Source of the DNA: SZAS-103 sp038216155
Lineage (GTDB): Bacteria > Pseudomonadota > Gammaproteobacteria > Xanthomonadales > Xanthomonadaceae
Direction: 5' to 3'
Assembly (NCBI GenBank): GCA_038216155.1
Contig: JBBQQH010000006.1
Location: 5,829-69,828 of the forward strand
DNA: 64,000 nucleotides
Every line of letters begins with the position of its first letter. Position 1 is the stretch's first letter. Shown one piece after another: positions 24,443 to 34,071 of this stretch. The translations under genes were made by a program, and so were the position numbers. Below the pieces are notes generated by a model. It did no database searches, was not told the origin of the DNA, and saw only the letters and a program-made list of their open reading frames with translations.

Positions 24443-26167
24443 TCAGCGGTCAAAGTCATCCAGCCGATAGCCGATCCGCGCACTGAGTTCGCCTTGCCAT
24501 GGATCGAATGTTCGCACTTCGACTTGGTGCACTCCTGCCTCAAGATCGGCCGCCAGCGTGCCGCGCCACAGGTGCGTTGACGGCACCGCTTCGGGCAAAC
24601 GGTCGAATCCCCGCAACGCATCGGCTTGGTCGTCGGTGACGTTCTCGGCCAGCAATCGCGGATCGGGGCGCGCGACGCGCTGCATAGGCATCCATTCGCC
24701 ATCATCGATGCGATATTCGACGCGCGAATTCCCGTCGCCCAAAAACACATTCGCGTACACCGCCCACGCTGGATATGCACCGCGACGCAGCACTTTCGGC
24801 GCTTCCAACGCCATTGCATCAGTGAAAGAAGGATCGGCCGCCGGCAATCGCGCCACATACCAGGCCAACGCATAGTCGCCGTTCGCGCCGATGCGCAAGC
24901 GCGCATAACCGTTGGGCGTGCCATCGCTCATCGTGGTTGCTGGAATGCCCTGTGCATCGGTCACGCCTGACCAGAATGAGCCGCAGGCGGCGCCGACGTT
25001 GAATTCGCGAAGCGGTTTCGCACCATGCCAACCGTCGCTGGCGTCGTGCCATTCCATGCGCTGATTGTGCGTATGCGCGCTGAGCAGCAGCACATGCGGA
25101 AAGTCTTTCAACAGCGTGAAAAGTCGTTCTCGATCGACATGACGAAATGTTTCAGGCGCGTTAGAGGCGGCGGCATTGAAGAACGGTATATGCACGGCAA
25201 GCACCAGCAACCGGTCCTTCGGCAACATCGGCAGATAGGCTTGCAGAAACTGAAACTGATCATCGCGAATGCCGCCAATGTAATTTGGCTTTTCGCCCGG
25301 CCGAAAGACAACATCGTCCAGTACGATGAATTCCGCTTGCGGCTCTTCCCAAGCCCAGGTGGTCGGGCCGAACGTCGCGCGAAAGGTATCGGTTGCGTGC
25401 GCATCGTTCGGCGCGTCGACATCCTGATCGTGATTGCCGGCAGCATGCAGCCAGGGCACGTCCATCCGCGCGGTGATCTTGTTGATCGCCGGATACAGCG
25501 ACAGATCGTCGCTGACCTCGTCACCCAATGTAAGACCCAGCATTGCCGGCGGCTTTCCCTTGGTTGCGGCTGCGAGAATCGGCTCGACGATATCGCGCCG
25601 GTAGTAGTCCACGTCGACCAGCGACTTCGGTTGCGGGTCGCCGAATACGAGCACATCCAGCGGTGACTTGATGTCGGTCGCGGTACTGGACAGCAACGCA
25701 AAATCGATCGGTGATGCAGCCGTCGCGCTGGTTGCGAGGCCTCCATATTTCAATCGCGATACGGCGTTGCTACCTTCGTTTCCGCTCGGCAGGTTATGCC
25801 AGAACACGGACAATCCGTTGAGGCCGCGCGCAAAAGCGAATTGTGGTGGCTTGATCACGAACAGGGTTCGGCCCGGTTCGCTGGCCAATCGGTAGCGGCC
25901 CGAAGCGTCGGTGCGCACGATCGTGCTGCCATCGGACACCGCGACACCACCAATCCCGCGCTCGCCGGCATCGCGCACGCCATTGCGATTGCTATCGAGA
26001 TAGACCATGCCACCGACAGCCAGCGTCGGCGCAGCCGCATGGGTGGCCACGGTCAGCAACCACGCGCCCAACAAATACTTCAGACGACCGCGATAAACTC
26101 GCACCCGTCGGGATTTGTCAGCACCGATAGTCGTCGACCTGACCCAGCTGTCTCGGAGATACTTCAT
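24443..26167 (-). CDS. Secreted calcineurin-like metallophosphoesterase
   Basis: 574 residues from the ATG at 26167; a GTG at 26185 adds six, and an internal GTG could give a cleaner signal peptide. A hydrophobic segment ending in THAAA near residue 45 is the export signal. The mature protein begins with an SdrD-like beta domain (GMVYLDSNRNGVRDAGERG), then a metallophosphoesterase core with VFGDPQPK, TLGDEVSDDL, HAAGNHDQDV and LLSAHTHNQ, which supply the two-metal ligands, and a C-terminal MetallophosC beta domain. Substrate unknown; relatives act on phosphodiesters or phosphomonoesters in the periplasm. Convergent with the C13 peptidase gene. Confidence 0.88.
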   Translation of the reverse strand: MKYLRDSWVRSTTIGADKSRRVRVYRGRLKYLLGAWLLTVATHAAAPTLAVGGMVYLDSNRNGVRDAGERGIGGVAVSDGSTIVRTDASGRYRLASEPGRTLFVIKPPQFAFARGLNGLSVFWHNLPSGNEGSNAVSRLKYGGLATSATAASPIDFALLSSTATDIKSPLDVLVFGDPQPKSLVDVDYYRRDIVEPILAAATKGKPPAMLGLTLGDEVSDDLSLYPAINKITARMDVPWLHAAGNHDQDVDAPNDAHATDTFRATFGPTTWAWEEPQAEFIVLDDVVFRPGEKPNYIGGIRDDQFQFLQAYLPMLPKDRLLVLAVHIPFFNAAASNAPETFRHVDRERLFTLLKDFPHVLLLSAHTHNQRMEWHDASDGWHGAKPLREFNVGAACGSFWSGVTDAQGIPATTMSDGTPNGYARLRIGANGDYALAWYVARLPAADPSFTDAMALEAPKVLRRGAYPAWAVYANVFLGDGNSRVEYRIDDGEWMPMQRVARPDPRLLAENVTDDQADALRGFDRLPEAVPSTHLWRGTLAADLEAGVHQVEVRTFDPWQGELSARIGYRLDDFDR

Positions 26168-26255
26168 CGGCCGCAGGATAAGCACAGTTGCCGCCCAATA
26201 CGACTCCTTTGTGGGACGCTAGCCCAGGCCACCACGGAAACAAACAGGGAACCTC

Positions 26256-26549
26256 ATGAGCGTACCGCCACGTCCAACCTGCACCGCAGCAACAGTCAGC
26301 CTGATCTTCGGCATTCTCAGCTTCGTCCTGTTGCCCGTGCTTGGCGCCATTGTCGCGATCATTGCGGGACACATGGCGCGCGCAGAAATTCGGCGTTCCA
26401 ATGGCGCTCTCGATGGCGAATCGCTGGCCACGATCGGACTGGTCCTGGGCTGGGTACATCTGGCGATCATCGTGCTCGCGGTGCTGGCATTCGTGTTGTT
26501 CTTTGGCGGAATTGCCGTGCTGCTCGCATTTCTCGCCCACTTGCACTGA
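26256..26549 (+). CDS. DUF4190-type small membrane protein
   Basis: 97 residues with two long hydrophobic stretches (about 12-38 and 59-95) flanking the motif GHMARAEIRRSNGALDGESLATIGLVLGW. That GxxARxEIRR..G...G..LA..GLxLG pattern is the hallmark of DUF4190 membrane proteins. Function unknown. AGGGAA precedes the ATG. It ends 15 bases before the pyrD start, likely co-transcribed. Confidence 0.87.
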   Translation: MSVPPRPTCTAATVSLIFGILSFVLLPVLGAIVAIIAGHMARAEIRRSNGALDGESLATIGLVLGWVHLAIIVLAVLAFVLFFGGIAVLLAFLAHLH

Positions 26550-26564
26550 TTGCAGATGCCATCC

Positions 26565-27599
26565 ATGTACCGACTCGCCCGCCCCTTTCTGTTCGCGATG
26601 GATGCCGAAGCCGCGCACGGTCTTGGCCTCAAGGCGATCGAGGCGGCCTATCGCAGCGGCATGAATCCCTTGCTGGCCGCAAGGCCAAAACCGCTGGCGG
26701 TCAGTGCGTTTGGCGTGCAGTTTCCCAATCCGGTCGGGTTGGCCGCCGGGCTCGACAAGAACGGCGCGCACATCGATGCGTTGCTGGCGCTGGGTTTTGG
26801 CTTCATCGAAATCGGCACGGTGACGCCGCTCCCGCAAGCGGGCAATCCTAAACCGCGCATGTTTCGGCTGCCTGGCCAGCAGGCTGTGATCAACCGTCTC
26901 GGCTTCAACAATGATGGCGTTGACGCGCTGGTGCGCAATGTCGAGCGCGCGCGTCGGCGCGGAGTGCTTGGCATCAATATTGGCAAGAATGCGGGCACGC
27001 CGAATGAGCGCGCAATCGACGATTACCTGATTTGCCTGGAGCGCGTGTATGCGCTGGCCGATTACGTCACCGTCAATATTTCCTCGCCCAACACCCAAGG
27101 GTTGCGTGATCTGCAACAAGCTGACGCGCTGCACGCGTTGATCAGCCGACTGCGCGAGGCACAGGAAACGCTGGCTGCACGGCACGGCCGGCGTACGCCG
27201 ATGCTGGTGAAGATTGCGCCTGACCTTGACGACGCGGAGATTGATGCGATCGCGGCAACGCTGCTGGATGCCGGCGTCGATGGCATCATCGCCACCAACA
27301 CGACCGTCTCCCGCGCGTTGATTCAGGGCCATCGTCTCTCTGCCGAAACGGGAGGCCTTTCGGGCAAGCCGCTGTATGCGAAATCCACGGCAGTGCTGTC
27401 GCGCCTGCGTGCGCGCGTTGACGAACGCATCCCGCTGATCGGTGTGGGTGGCATTCTCTCCGGCGCGGACGCGGTCACCAAGATCACCGCCGGCGCGCGA
27501 CTGGTGCAGTTCTACACCGGCATGATCTATCGCGGGCCGGAATTGATCAACGAATCGGTGGAAGCAATCTTCACGCACCGCGAAGGCTTCAGTCGATGA
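26565..27599 (+). CDS. pyrD: Dihydroorotate dehydrogenase (quinone), class 2
   Basis: FMN enzyme of de novo pyrimidine synthesis, membrane-associated and passing electrons to quinone. It has 344 residues from the ATG at 26565, whose MYRLARPFLFAMDAE opening is the usual amphipathic N-terminal helix; an ATG at 26556 is possible. The class-2 catalytic serine is in VTVNISSPNTQGLRDLQ, with FNNDG and TGGLSGKPL also present. The stop overlaps the murB ATG. Confidence 0.95.
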   Translation: MYRLARPFLFAMDAEAAHGLGLKAIEAAYRSGMNPLLAARPKPLAVSAFGVQFPNPVGLAAGLDKNGAHIDALLALGFGFIEIGTVTPLPQAGNPKPRMFRLPGQQAVINRLGFNNDGVDALVRNVERARRRGVLGINIGKNAGTPNERAIDDYLICLERVYALADYVTVNISSPNTQGLRDLQQADALHALISRLREAQETLAARHGRRTPMLVKIAPDLDDAEIDAIAATLLDAGVDGIIATNTTVSRALIQGHRLSAETGGLSGKPLYAKSTAVLSRLRARVDERIPLIGVGGILSGADAVTKITAGARLVQFYTGMIYRGPELINESVEAIFTHREGFSR

Positions 27600-28645
27600 C
27601 CGCATTGCGCGTGCGCAAGAACGCTTCACTGCGCGGTCGCAACACCTTCGGCGTGGAAGCCCGAGCCGCGCGGCTGATCGAGGTGCGCACGGACGACGCC
27701 CTGCGCAAAGCGCTCACGCGCGAAGACGTGCGCCACGGGCCGCTGCTGGTGCTGGGCGAAGGCAGCAACATCCTGTTTGCGGGCGATTTCGATGCGACCG
27801 TTCTGTGTATCGCGATGGCGCAAGTCGCGATCGTCGATAACGGCGTGACCAGCGTGCAAGTCCGGGCCGAGGCCGGCGCCGACTGGGATGCGCTGGTGCG
27901 CTGGACACTGGAGCATGGACTGGAAGGTCTGGAAAATCTCGCGCTGATACCAGGCACCGTGGGCGCGGCGCCGATTCAAAACATCGGTGCTTACGGCGTC
28001 GAAGTCGGCGAATTTATCGCGTCGGTCGAAGCCTTCGATCGCGATACCGGCACGCTGCGAACGCTCGACGCCGCCGCTTGCGGGTTTGCCTATCGTGACA
28101 GTCTGTTCAAGCGGGAGCCGTTGCGCTGGATCGTCACTGCTGTCACCTTCAACCTGCCGCGCCGTCACACCTTGCGCGTGGATTATTCCGGTGTACGCGA
28201 CGAACTGGCCGCGATGCAGGTCGAGCGCCCGACGGCCAGCGATGTCGCCAATGCGGTCACGCGCCTGCGCCAGCGCAAGCTGCCCGATCCGCGCATGATC
28301 GGCAATGCCGGCAGCTTCTTCAAGAATCCGCTGGTGGATACCGAGGTCGCGGTCGCGCTCAAGGCGAAACATCCTGCGCTGCCATCGTTCGCCACAGCCG
28401 ATCCCGCACTAAACAAACTGTCGGCGGCGTGGTTGATCGAGGCCTGCGGCTGGAAGGGTTGGCATCAACCGCAATCCGCGAGTGGCGATGCCGGCGTGTC
28501 TGCACAGCACGCGCTGGTGCTGGTCAACTACGGCAGCGCAACCGGCGCGCAACTGCTGGATCTCGCGCAACGGATCATGGCATCGGTGCAACAGCAATTC
28601 AGCTTGAACCTCGAGCCCGAACCACGGATCGTTGGCGCATCGTGA
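27596..28645 (+). CDS. murB: UDP-N-acetylenolpyruvoylglucosamine reductase
   Basis: Type I MurB, 349 residues, catalysing the second committed step of peptidoglycan precursor synthesis. FAD-binding segments LLVLGEGSNILF and IPGTVGAAPIQNIGAYG, the YRDSLFKR segment and the catalytic serine in NAGSFFKNP are visible. ATGA overlap with pyrD; its own stop overlaps the GTG of the EamA gene. Confidence 0.95.
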   Translation: MTALRVRKNASLRGRNTFGVEARAARLIEVRTDDALRKALTREDVRHGPLLVLGEGSNILFAGDFDATVLCIAMAQVAIVDNGVTSVQVRAEAGADWDALVRWTLEHGLEGLENLALIPGTVGAAPIQNIGAYGVEVGEFIASVEAFDRDTGTLRTLDAAACGFAYRDSLFKREPLRWIVTAVTFNLPRRHTLRVDYSGVRDELAAMQVERPTASDVANAVTRLRQRKLPDPRMIGNAGSFFKNPLVDTEVAVALKAKHPALPSFATADPALNKLSAAWLIEACGWKGWHQPQSASGDAGVSAQHALVLVNYGSATGAQLLDLAQRIMASVQQQFSLNLEPEPRIVGAS

Positions 28646-29553
28646 TTGCCGCAACGCCCAATCGTTTTTTGCAGGCCGCCGGGTTGATGTTTGCCAGCAC
28701 GGTTTGCTTCGGGTTGATGGCACTCACGATCAAGCTCGCCTCGCATACCCTGTCGACATACGAGATCGCGTTCTTCCGCAATGCATTTGGTTTGCTGGTG
28801 CTGCTGCCGATTCTGCTTGCAGGCAAGGCGCCGCTACGCACGACGCAACTGCCCCGCTATCTGCTGCGCAGTGCGATCGGCATCTTCTCGATGCTCGCCG
28901 GCTTCTGGGCGATTGGCCACTTGCCACTGTCGCAGGCAATCGCGCTGTCGTATTCGACGCCGCTGTTCGTGACGATCGCCGCCGTGATCTGGCTGGGCGA
29001 ACACGTGCGCAAGCGGCGCTGGGCTGCGGTAATTATCGGATTCATTGGCGTTTTGATCGTGGTGCGACCCGGCACTGCCAGTTTCTCGGCGGGCTCGCTG
29101 ATCGCCTTGCTGGCAGCGGTGATTAGCGCGGTGGTCGCGATCCAGATCAAGCAACTATCGCGAATCGATGCGCCAGACACGATCGTGTTCTACACATATC
29201 TATTCTGGGTCCCGATGTCATTGGTACCTGCCGTGTTTGCGTGGCAATGGCCGCAGGCAAACATGTGGTGGGTTCTTCTCGGCATCGGCGCGTTCGGCAC
29301 CGGCGGCCAGTTGCTGTGGACGCGCGCACTGCGCATGGGCGACGTGTCCGCATTGCAGCCGATCAGCTTCATGCAGTTGCCGATGGTGGCGATCGCCGGC
29401 TATTTTCTGTTCGACGAAACAATCGGTCGCTGGACCGTGATCGGTGCCGCAGTCATTTTCGCCGCGAACGCCTACATCGCCTTCCGCGAAACGCAACTCG
29501 CACGCAGCAACGCGACTACAGCACCGGTCGAGGCAGCGAAGCCCGGCGAGTGA
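28642..29553 (+). CDS. EamA/DMT-family transporter
   Basis: 303 residues with ten membrane helices in two EamA repeats: first half ends in AVIWLGEHVRKRRWAAVIIGFIGVL, second half in AGYFLFDETIGRWTVIGAAVIF. Such drug/metabolite transporters export amino acids or other small metabolites; the substrate is not predictable. The GTG at 28642 overlaps the murB stop (GTGA); the longer ORF from 28429 runs inside murB in another frame. Its TGA abuts the stop of the convergent PAP2 gene in the hexamer TGATCA. Confidence 0.9.
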   Translation: MIAATPNRFLQAAGLMFASTVCFGLMALTIKLASHTLSTYEIAFFRNAFGLLVLLPILLAGKAPLRTTQLPRYLLRSAIGIFSMLAGFWAIGHLPLSQAIALSYSTPLFVTIAAVIWLGEHVRKRRWAAVIIGFIGVLIVVRPGTASFSAGSLIALLAAVISAVVAIQIKQLSRIDAPDTIVFYTYLFWVPMSLVPAVFAWQWPQANMWWVLLGIGAFGTGGQLLWTRALRMGDVSALQPISFMQLPMVAIAGYFLFDETIGRWTVIGAAVIFAANAYIAFRETQLARSNATTAPVEAAKPGE

Positions 29554-30264
29554 TCAAGCCTCCGGTATTACCGCGCGACGGATGATCAGCTCGTGCATGC
29601 CTACTACCCAAGCGATAGCTGCGAGCCACCCAGCAAGAATGTCTGAGGGAAAGTGCACGCCAAGATAGATGCGCGAAACCGATACCAGCAAGGCGAATGC
29701 CGTGGCCACAATCGTGATAGGCCAGCGGGCTCGGGTGCGCCAGCACAGCAGGATCACGGCTGTTGCCAGCGTTGCGGAGCCCATCGCATGGCCACTGGGA
29801 AAGCTGTAGCTGGTTTCCGGTGCAATCGACAGCCAAAGGTCGGGACGAACGCGTGCGAAATAGGTTTTTGCAGCGATGTTGAGGATCGCCGAGCCGATCA
29901 CTGCAACACCAAAGAACAATCCGGGACGAAAGCGCTTGGTCGCGGCCAGCCACAGCAGGATGATCACATCCAGCGGAATCACGCCCCACAGGTACCCCAG
30001 CTTCGACATCAGGACAAAGAAGTGGTCGCGCCCCGGCGTCGCAAAGCCGTGCAAAGCATTGAGCAAAAGCGAGTCGAACGCGAACACATCTTTTTCGTGC
30101 AACTCCCCCACCAGGACAGCAAACCCCCACAGCGGCAGCAGCAAACAGAAAAACCACAAAGCCATCTTCCAGCCGTGGCTGCGAAAAAAACGCATGCCGA
30201 AACCAAGTTCTGCTCCTGCGACGCGGCCGGCTTCGGCAGGTGACTGTGGCAAATTGTCGGACAT
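29554..30264 (-). CDS. PAP2-family phosphatase
   Basis: 236 residues with about six helices and all three PAP2 motifs: KTYFARVRP (KX6RP), SFPSGHAM (PSGH) and SRIYLGVHFPSD (SRX5HX3D). The likely role is dephosphorylation of phosphatidylglycerol-phosphate, undecaprenyl-diphosphate or related lipids on the outer face of the inner membrane. It diverges from a cardiolipin synthase-like gene. Confidence 0.93.
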   Translation of the reverse strand: MSDNLPQSPAEAGRVAGAELGFGMRFFRSHGWKMALWFFCLLLPLWGFAVLVGELHEKDVFAFDSLLLNALHGFATPGRDHFFVLMSKLGYLWGVIPLDVIILLWLAATKRFRPGLFFGVAVIGSAILNIAAKTYFARVRPDLWLSIAPETSYSFPSGHAMGSATLATAVILLCWRTRARWPITIVATAFALLVSVSRIYLGVHFPSDILAGWLAAIAWVVGMHELIIRRAVIPEA

Positions 30265-30375
30265 GATTCATCATGGGTAGCGGGATCGGCTGCGATCATG
30301 TCAGCAGTGGATCGCCGATGCACGCGAAAGAACACACAAGTCCGATCCGCAGCTAAAAGGCCAACCGGGGGAAGC

Positions 30376-31665
30376 ATGACGAAATTAGAAAAAACGATCC
30401 GCAACGAAATCATCATCATCACGATTCTGGCCATGTTGCTGCTGGTATCGGTGCTGAGTAATTTCTCGACGCCGGAAAAGGAAGTCCAACAATCCGTTAC
30501 GCACGATGTTGGCATCGCCGATCCGAGGTTCCAGCGCGAAATGGGTGCGCTGATGGGGCCGACGATCGTGGGTGGAAACCGCATCACGCCACTGGAAAAT
30601 GGCGACGAGATCTTTCCTTCGATGCTAGATGCGATCCGAAACGCCAAGCACACGATCACCTTCGAGACCTATATCTATTGGTCGGGAAAGATCGGAGGCG
30701 AGTTTGCCGAGGCGCTGAAGGAGCGCTCGCGAGCCGGGGTGCAGGTCAGCATAATCGTTGACTGGGCTGGCGCGGGGAAGATGGACGACAAAATGATCGA
30801 TGGCCTGCGCAAGGCCGGCGTGCAGCTGGAAAAATATCATCCGCTGCGCTGGTATCGGGTCGACCGGCTCAACAATCGCACGCACCGCAAGCTGATGATC
30901 GTCGACGGTCGCATTGGCTTCGTCGGTGGCGTGGGTATCGGCGACGAGTGGCTGGGCCACGCGCAGGATCCCAATCACTGGCGCGACATGCATTTCAAGA
31001 TTGAAGGCCCGGCGGTGGCGGAGTTTCAGGCAGCCTTCATGGACAACTGGATCAAGACCACCAGTTCGGTCCTGCATGGCCCTGATTATTTCCCCTTGCT
31101 CGCCCCGGTCGGCGACACGCGGGCGCACCTGTTCGTGAGTTCACCCTCGAGCGGCAGCGCCAGCATGCACCTGATGTACCTGCTGGCGATTACCGGCGCC
31201 GAGCACAGCATCGATATCGCGGCGGCTTATTTCGTGCCAGACGACCTGATGCGCAACGCGCTGATCGCAGCCCGCCGTCGCGGCGTGCGCATCCGCGTTT
31301 TGCTGCCCGACAAGCATCTGGATTCGGCGACGGTGCGGATCGCCTCCAAGCATGCATGGGGCACGCTGCTGGCTTATGGCGTCGAGTTTTACGTCTACAA
31401 CCCGACCATGTTCCACTGCAAGATGATGATCCTCGATGGCGAAATGGTGTCGGTCGGCTCGACCAACTTCGACATGCGCTCGTTCGAACTCAACGACGAG
31501 GCCAGCCTCAATGTGTACGACAAGGCCTTCGCAGCTCAGATGACCGCTGTTTACGAAAATGATCTACACAGCACGACGCGGTTTACCTGGCTGATGTGGC
31601 GGAATCGTCCTTGGACGGAGAAGTTTGCGGAGGTGGCAATCCGTCCATTGCGCTCGCAGTTGTAG
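30376..31665 (+). CDS. Phospholipase D-family protein, probable cardiolipin synthase
   Basis: 429 residues from the ATG at 30376, preceded by a GGGGGAAG site (a longer ORF from 30298 lacks one). One N-terminal membrane helix (about 11-33) and two HKD catalytic motifs: HRKLMIVDGRIGFVGG and HCKMMILDGEMVSVGSTN. Spacing and lengths match ClsB/ClsA-type cardiolipin synthases, which join two phospholipids. The adjacent divergent PAP2 phosphatase also fits phospholipid metabolism. Confidence 0.9.
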   Translation: MTKLEKTIRNEIIIITILAMLLLVSVLSNFSTPEKEVQQSVTHDVGIADPRFQREMGALMGPTIVGGNRITPLENGDEIFPSMLDAIRNAKHTITFETYIYWSGKIGGEFAEALKERSRAGVQVSIIVDWAGAGKMDDKMIDGLRKAGVQLEKYHPLRWYRVDRLNNRTHRKLMIVDGRIGFVGGVGIGDEWLGHAQDPNHWRDMHFKIEGPAVAEFQAAFMDNWIKTTSSVLHGPDYFPLLAPVGDTRAHLFVSSPSSGSASMHLMYLLAITGAEHSIDIAAAYFVPDDLMRNALIAARRRGVRIRVLLPDKHLDSATVRIASKHAWGTLLAYGVEFYVYNPTMFHCKMMILDGEMVSVGSTNFDMRSFELNDEASLNVYDKAFAAQMTAVYENDLHSTTRFTWLMWRNRPWTEKFAEVAIRPLRSQL

Positions 31666-31676
31666 TTGGAGCCCTC

Positions 31677-32138
31677 GTGATCAAACCAATTGCTATCGCG
31701 CTGCTGCTTTTACTGACCATGCCGTCGCACGCGATATGCCTCATCGAGCCGTTGTCAAAACAGATCGACGAAGCCTCCACCGTCTTCGTGGCGACTTTGA
31801 TCGAGGCGACGATTGTCGGACCAATTGACCACCTGAAAAATGGCGAGCCATACCGAATCAATTTTCGCTACGAGGTGCGCGAGCGGGTCAAGGGCAATCC
31901 GGACCGTATCACCTCCCTGTACATCACGAAGCTGTACCACGATCCGCAGGCACGGGTGCAGATGGATATGGCTGAAGAGTTGACGCTGTCAGTCGGGGAC
32001 AACGTCCTCGTCATCGCAACTGATCAAGAAGAAGTTGCGCTCCAAAACTGCCAGATACGATCATGGAACGCACCCAACACTCACGATCGAAAAATACTTG
32101 AATCGGCGAGAGTCATAGTGGCCCAACTCTCGCATTGA
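31677..32138 (+). CDS. Secreted protein of unknown function
   Basis: GTG start at 31677 with GGAG correctly spaced (31668-31671). It opens with a signal peptide cleaved near residue 19 (SHA-I). The 134-residue mature part contains two cysteines (ICLIEP near the start and LQNCQIRSW near the end) that could form a disulfide, and the segment YEVRERVKGNPDRITSLYI, which recalls secreted TIMP-like/OB-fold domains that begin with a cysteine and an F/YxVxxxxKG strand. That similarity is only suggestive. It begins 11 bases after the cardiolipin synthase-like gene. Confidence 0.75.
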   Translation: MIKPIAIALLLLLTMPSHAICLIEPLSKQIDEASTVFVATLIEATIVGPIDHLKNGEPYRINFRYEVRERVKGNPDRITSLYITKLYHDPQARVQMDMAEELTLSVGDNVLVIATDQEEVALQNCQIRSWNAPNTHDRKILESARVIVAQLSH

Positions 32139-32165
32139 GCATCCGTCTGGTTATTGCGCAGAAGA

Positions 32166-33449
32166 TCAAGTACGCGATTCTGAGATTTGACTGGCTTCGC
32201 GGCCGTAGTTCTTCGTCACATACTCATCGATCACCGTCACAAACTCTTGCGCGATGCGTTCGCCGCGCAGAGTCATCATCTTCTGGCCATCGATGAATAC
32301 GGGCGCGATCGGCGCTTCACCTGTGCCGGGCAACGAGATGCCGATGTTGGCATGGCGCGATTCGCCGGGGCCGTTGACCACGCAACCCATCACCGCAAGC
32401 GTGAGGTTTTCTGCGCCGGGGTGACTGATCTTCCACTCCGGCATCTTCGCGCGCACGTGTTCCTGCACGGTTTGCGCGAGTTCCTGGAAAAACTCCGAGG
32501 TGGTTCGTCCGCAGCCGGGACACGCGGTGACCAGCGGTGTGAACGCGCGCAGCCCGACTGTCTGCAGCAACTCCTGCGCCACGATCACTTCCTGGCTGCG
32601 CGAGCCGCCCGGTTCGGGCGTGAGTGAGATGCGCACAGTATCGCCGATGCCTTCCTGCAGCAGCACCGACAGCGCGGCGGTGGAGGCGACGATGCCCTTG
32701 CTGCCCATTCCGGCTTCGGTCAGGCCCAGATGCAGTGCGTACTCGCAGCGCAACGCCAAGTCGCGATAGACCGCGATCAGTTCCTGCACACCGCTGACCT
32801 TGCACGACAGCACGATGCGGTCGCGCGGCAAACCCAACTCTACTGCGCGCTCGGCTGAATCCAGCGCCGAGCGAATGAGCGCCTCGCGCATCACCCGTGG
32901 CGCATCCCACGGCTCGGCACGCTGTGCGTTTTCGTCCATCAGGCGCGTCGCCAGCGACTGATCCAGCGAACCCCAGTTGACGCCAATACGCACCGGCTTG
33001 GCATACTGGATCGCGAACTCGATCAACGTTGCGAACTGCGTATCGCGCTTGCGGCCGAAGCCGACGTTGCCCGGGTTGATCCGGTATTTCGCCAGCGCTT
33101 CCGCGGCTGCTGGCTCATCGGTCAGCAACTGGTGACCGTTGTAGTGGAAGTCGCCTATCAGCGGCGCGGCCACGTTCATCATGTCGAGCTTGTCGCGGAT
33201 ACGCGGCACCGCGGCGGCGGCTTCGGGCGTATTGACGGTGATGCGCACCAGCTCCGAGCCGGCCCGCCATAGTTCCGCAACCTGGCGCGTGGTCGAGTCG
33301 ACATCTGCGGTGTCGGTATTGGTCATCGACTGCACCACCACCGGCGCGTCGCCACCAATGGTCACCGTGCCGACGCGCACGCCGATGGATTGCCGCCGCG
33401 AGGCGGGGCCGAAATCGGCAACTTTTTCGGATTCGTTCTGCATCCCCAT
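32166..33449 (-). CDS. ispG: 4-hydroxy-3-methylbut-2-en-1-yl diphosphate synthase
   Basis: Penultimate enzyme of the MEP isoprenoid pathway; 427 residues. TIM-barrel domain with VQSMTNTDTADV and IRINPGN-type segment (KYRINPGNVG), and the 4Fe-4S cysteines in TACPGCGRT and VMGCVVNGPGE. The start may also be the ATG two codons later. Monocistronic by spacing. Confidence 0.96.
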   Translation of the reverse strand: MGMQNESEKVADFGPASRRQSIGVRVGTVTIGGDAPVVVQSMTNTDTADVDSTTRQVAELWRAGSELVRITVNTPEAAAAVPRIRDKLDMMNVAAPLIGDFHYNGHQLLTDEPAAAEALAKYRINPGNVGFGRKRDTQFATLIEFAIQYAKPVRIGVNWGSLDQSLATRLMDENAQRAEPWDAPRVMREALIRSALDSAERAVELGLPRDRIVLSCKVSGVQELIAVYRDLALRCEYALHLGLTEAGMGSKGIVASTAALSVLLQEGIGDTVRISLTPEPGGSRSQEVIVAQELLQTVGLRAFTPLVTACPGCGRTTSEFFQELAQTVQEHVRAKMPEWKISHPGAENLTLAVMGCVVNGPGESRHANIGISLPGTGEAPIAPVFIDGQKMMTLRGERIAQEFVTVIDEYVTKNYGREASQISESRT

Positions 33450-33493
33450 AGTGTAATCGCAGCACGGCGCGATGACGCCGCCATCGCGTGCGC

Positions 33494-33499
33494 TACAGT
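33494..33499 (+). promoter_or_regulatory. Candidate -10 (TACAGT) six bases upstream of an in-frame ATG
   Basis: TACAGT at 33494-33499 would place the transcription start at about the ATG at 33506, in frame with the SnoaL-like gene. This would make a leaderless mRNA with a start seven codons upstream of the annotated ATG. Confidence 0.35.
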
Positions 33500-33526
33500 G
33501 TCGTCATGTCATTGGAGCCTTGCACC

Positions 33527-34054
33527 ATGCCGAGTTTGATTCGCAACCTGCTGTTGCCACTGCTGCTCGCGATCGGCTTACTGTCGACCCCGAATGCCGT
33601 GTTGGCAGCCCCGCCAGCTCCCGAAACGGCGAACGGTGCGACGGCAACTACGCCAGAGGCGGGCGACGGCCCGGATATTGAAGCGACGCTGAAACAGCAT
33701 CTCGATGCAATTACGTCGCGAAATCTCAAGGACTACGCCGGCACCCTCACCCGCAGCCCGGAACTGTATTTCGTGCTGGCCGACGGCAAGCTGATTCCGA
33801 ACCGATCCGGCGTGATCGACTACATGCGCAAATGGTTTGCCGACCCGGGCTGGCGCATTCGCTTCGAACGCCTGCGCACGATAACCGGCAACCACAGTAC
33901 GTTGGTGTTTTTTCATACAGTGCTCGATGGCAAAGACAGTGCCGGACAGCCGACGCATGCGGAGGGATTCGCCACGCTGGTGTTTCGTCGCGAAGCGCGA
34001 GGCTGGGCGCTGATCCATGAACAGAACACGCCGCTGGCTGCGCACGCGCACTGA
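33527..34054 (+). CDS. Secreted SnoaL/DUF4440-like (NTF2-fold) protein
   Basis: 175 residues with a signal peptide (cleavage near residue 26, LAA). The mature domain has the pattern of NTF2-like ketosteroid isomerase folds: IEATLKQHLDAITSRNLKDYAGTLT then LYFVLADGKLI, MRKWFADPGWRIRFERL and a C-terminal WALIHEQNTP strand. Enzymatic role unknown. The ATG at 33527 has GGAG nine bases upstream; an alternative in-frame ATG at 33506 lies right after a -10-like box and would give seven extra residues. Confidence 0.82.
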   Translation: MPSLIRNLLLPLLLAIGLLSTPNAVLAAPPAPETANGATATTPEAGDGPDIEATLKQHLDAITSRNLKDYAGTLTRSPELYFVLADGKLIPNRSGVIDYMRKWFADPGWRIRFERLRTITGNHSTLVFFHTVLDGKDSAGQPTHAEGFATLVFRREARGWALIHEQNTPLAAHAH

Positions 34055-34071
34055 TCGTCGATCGACAAACG

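Noticed and set aside
26118..27629. Open frame of 503 codons antisense to pyrD
   Set aside because: pyrD on the plus strand is unambiguous; the antisense translation is Arg/His-rich noise typical of GC-rich shadows.
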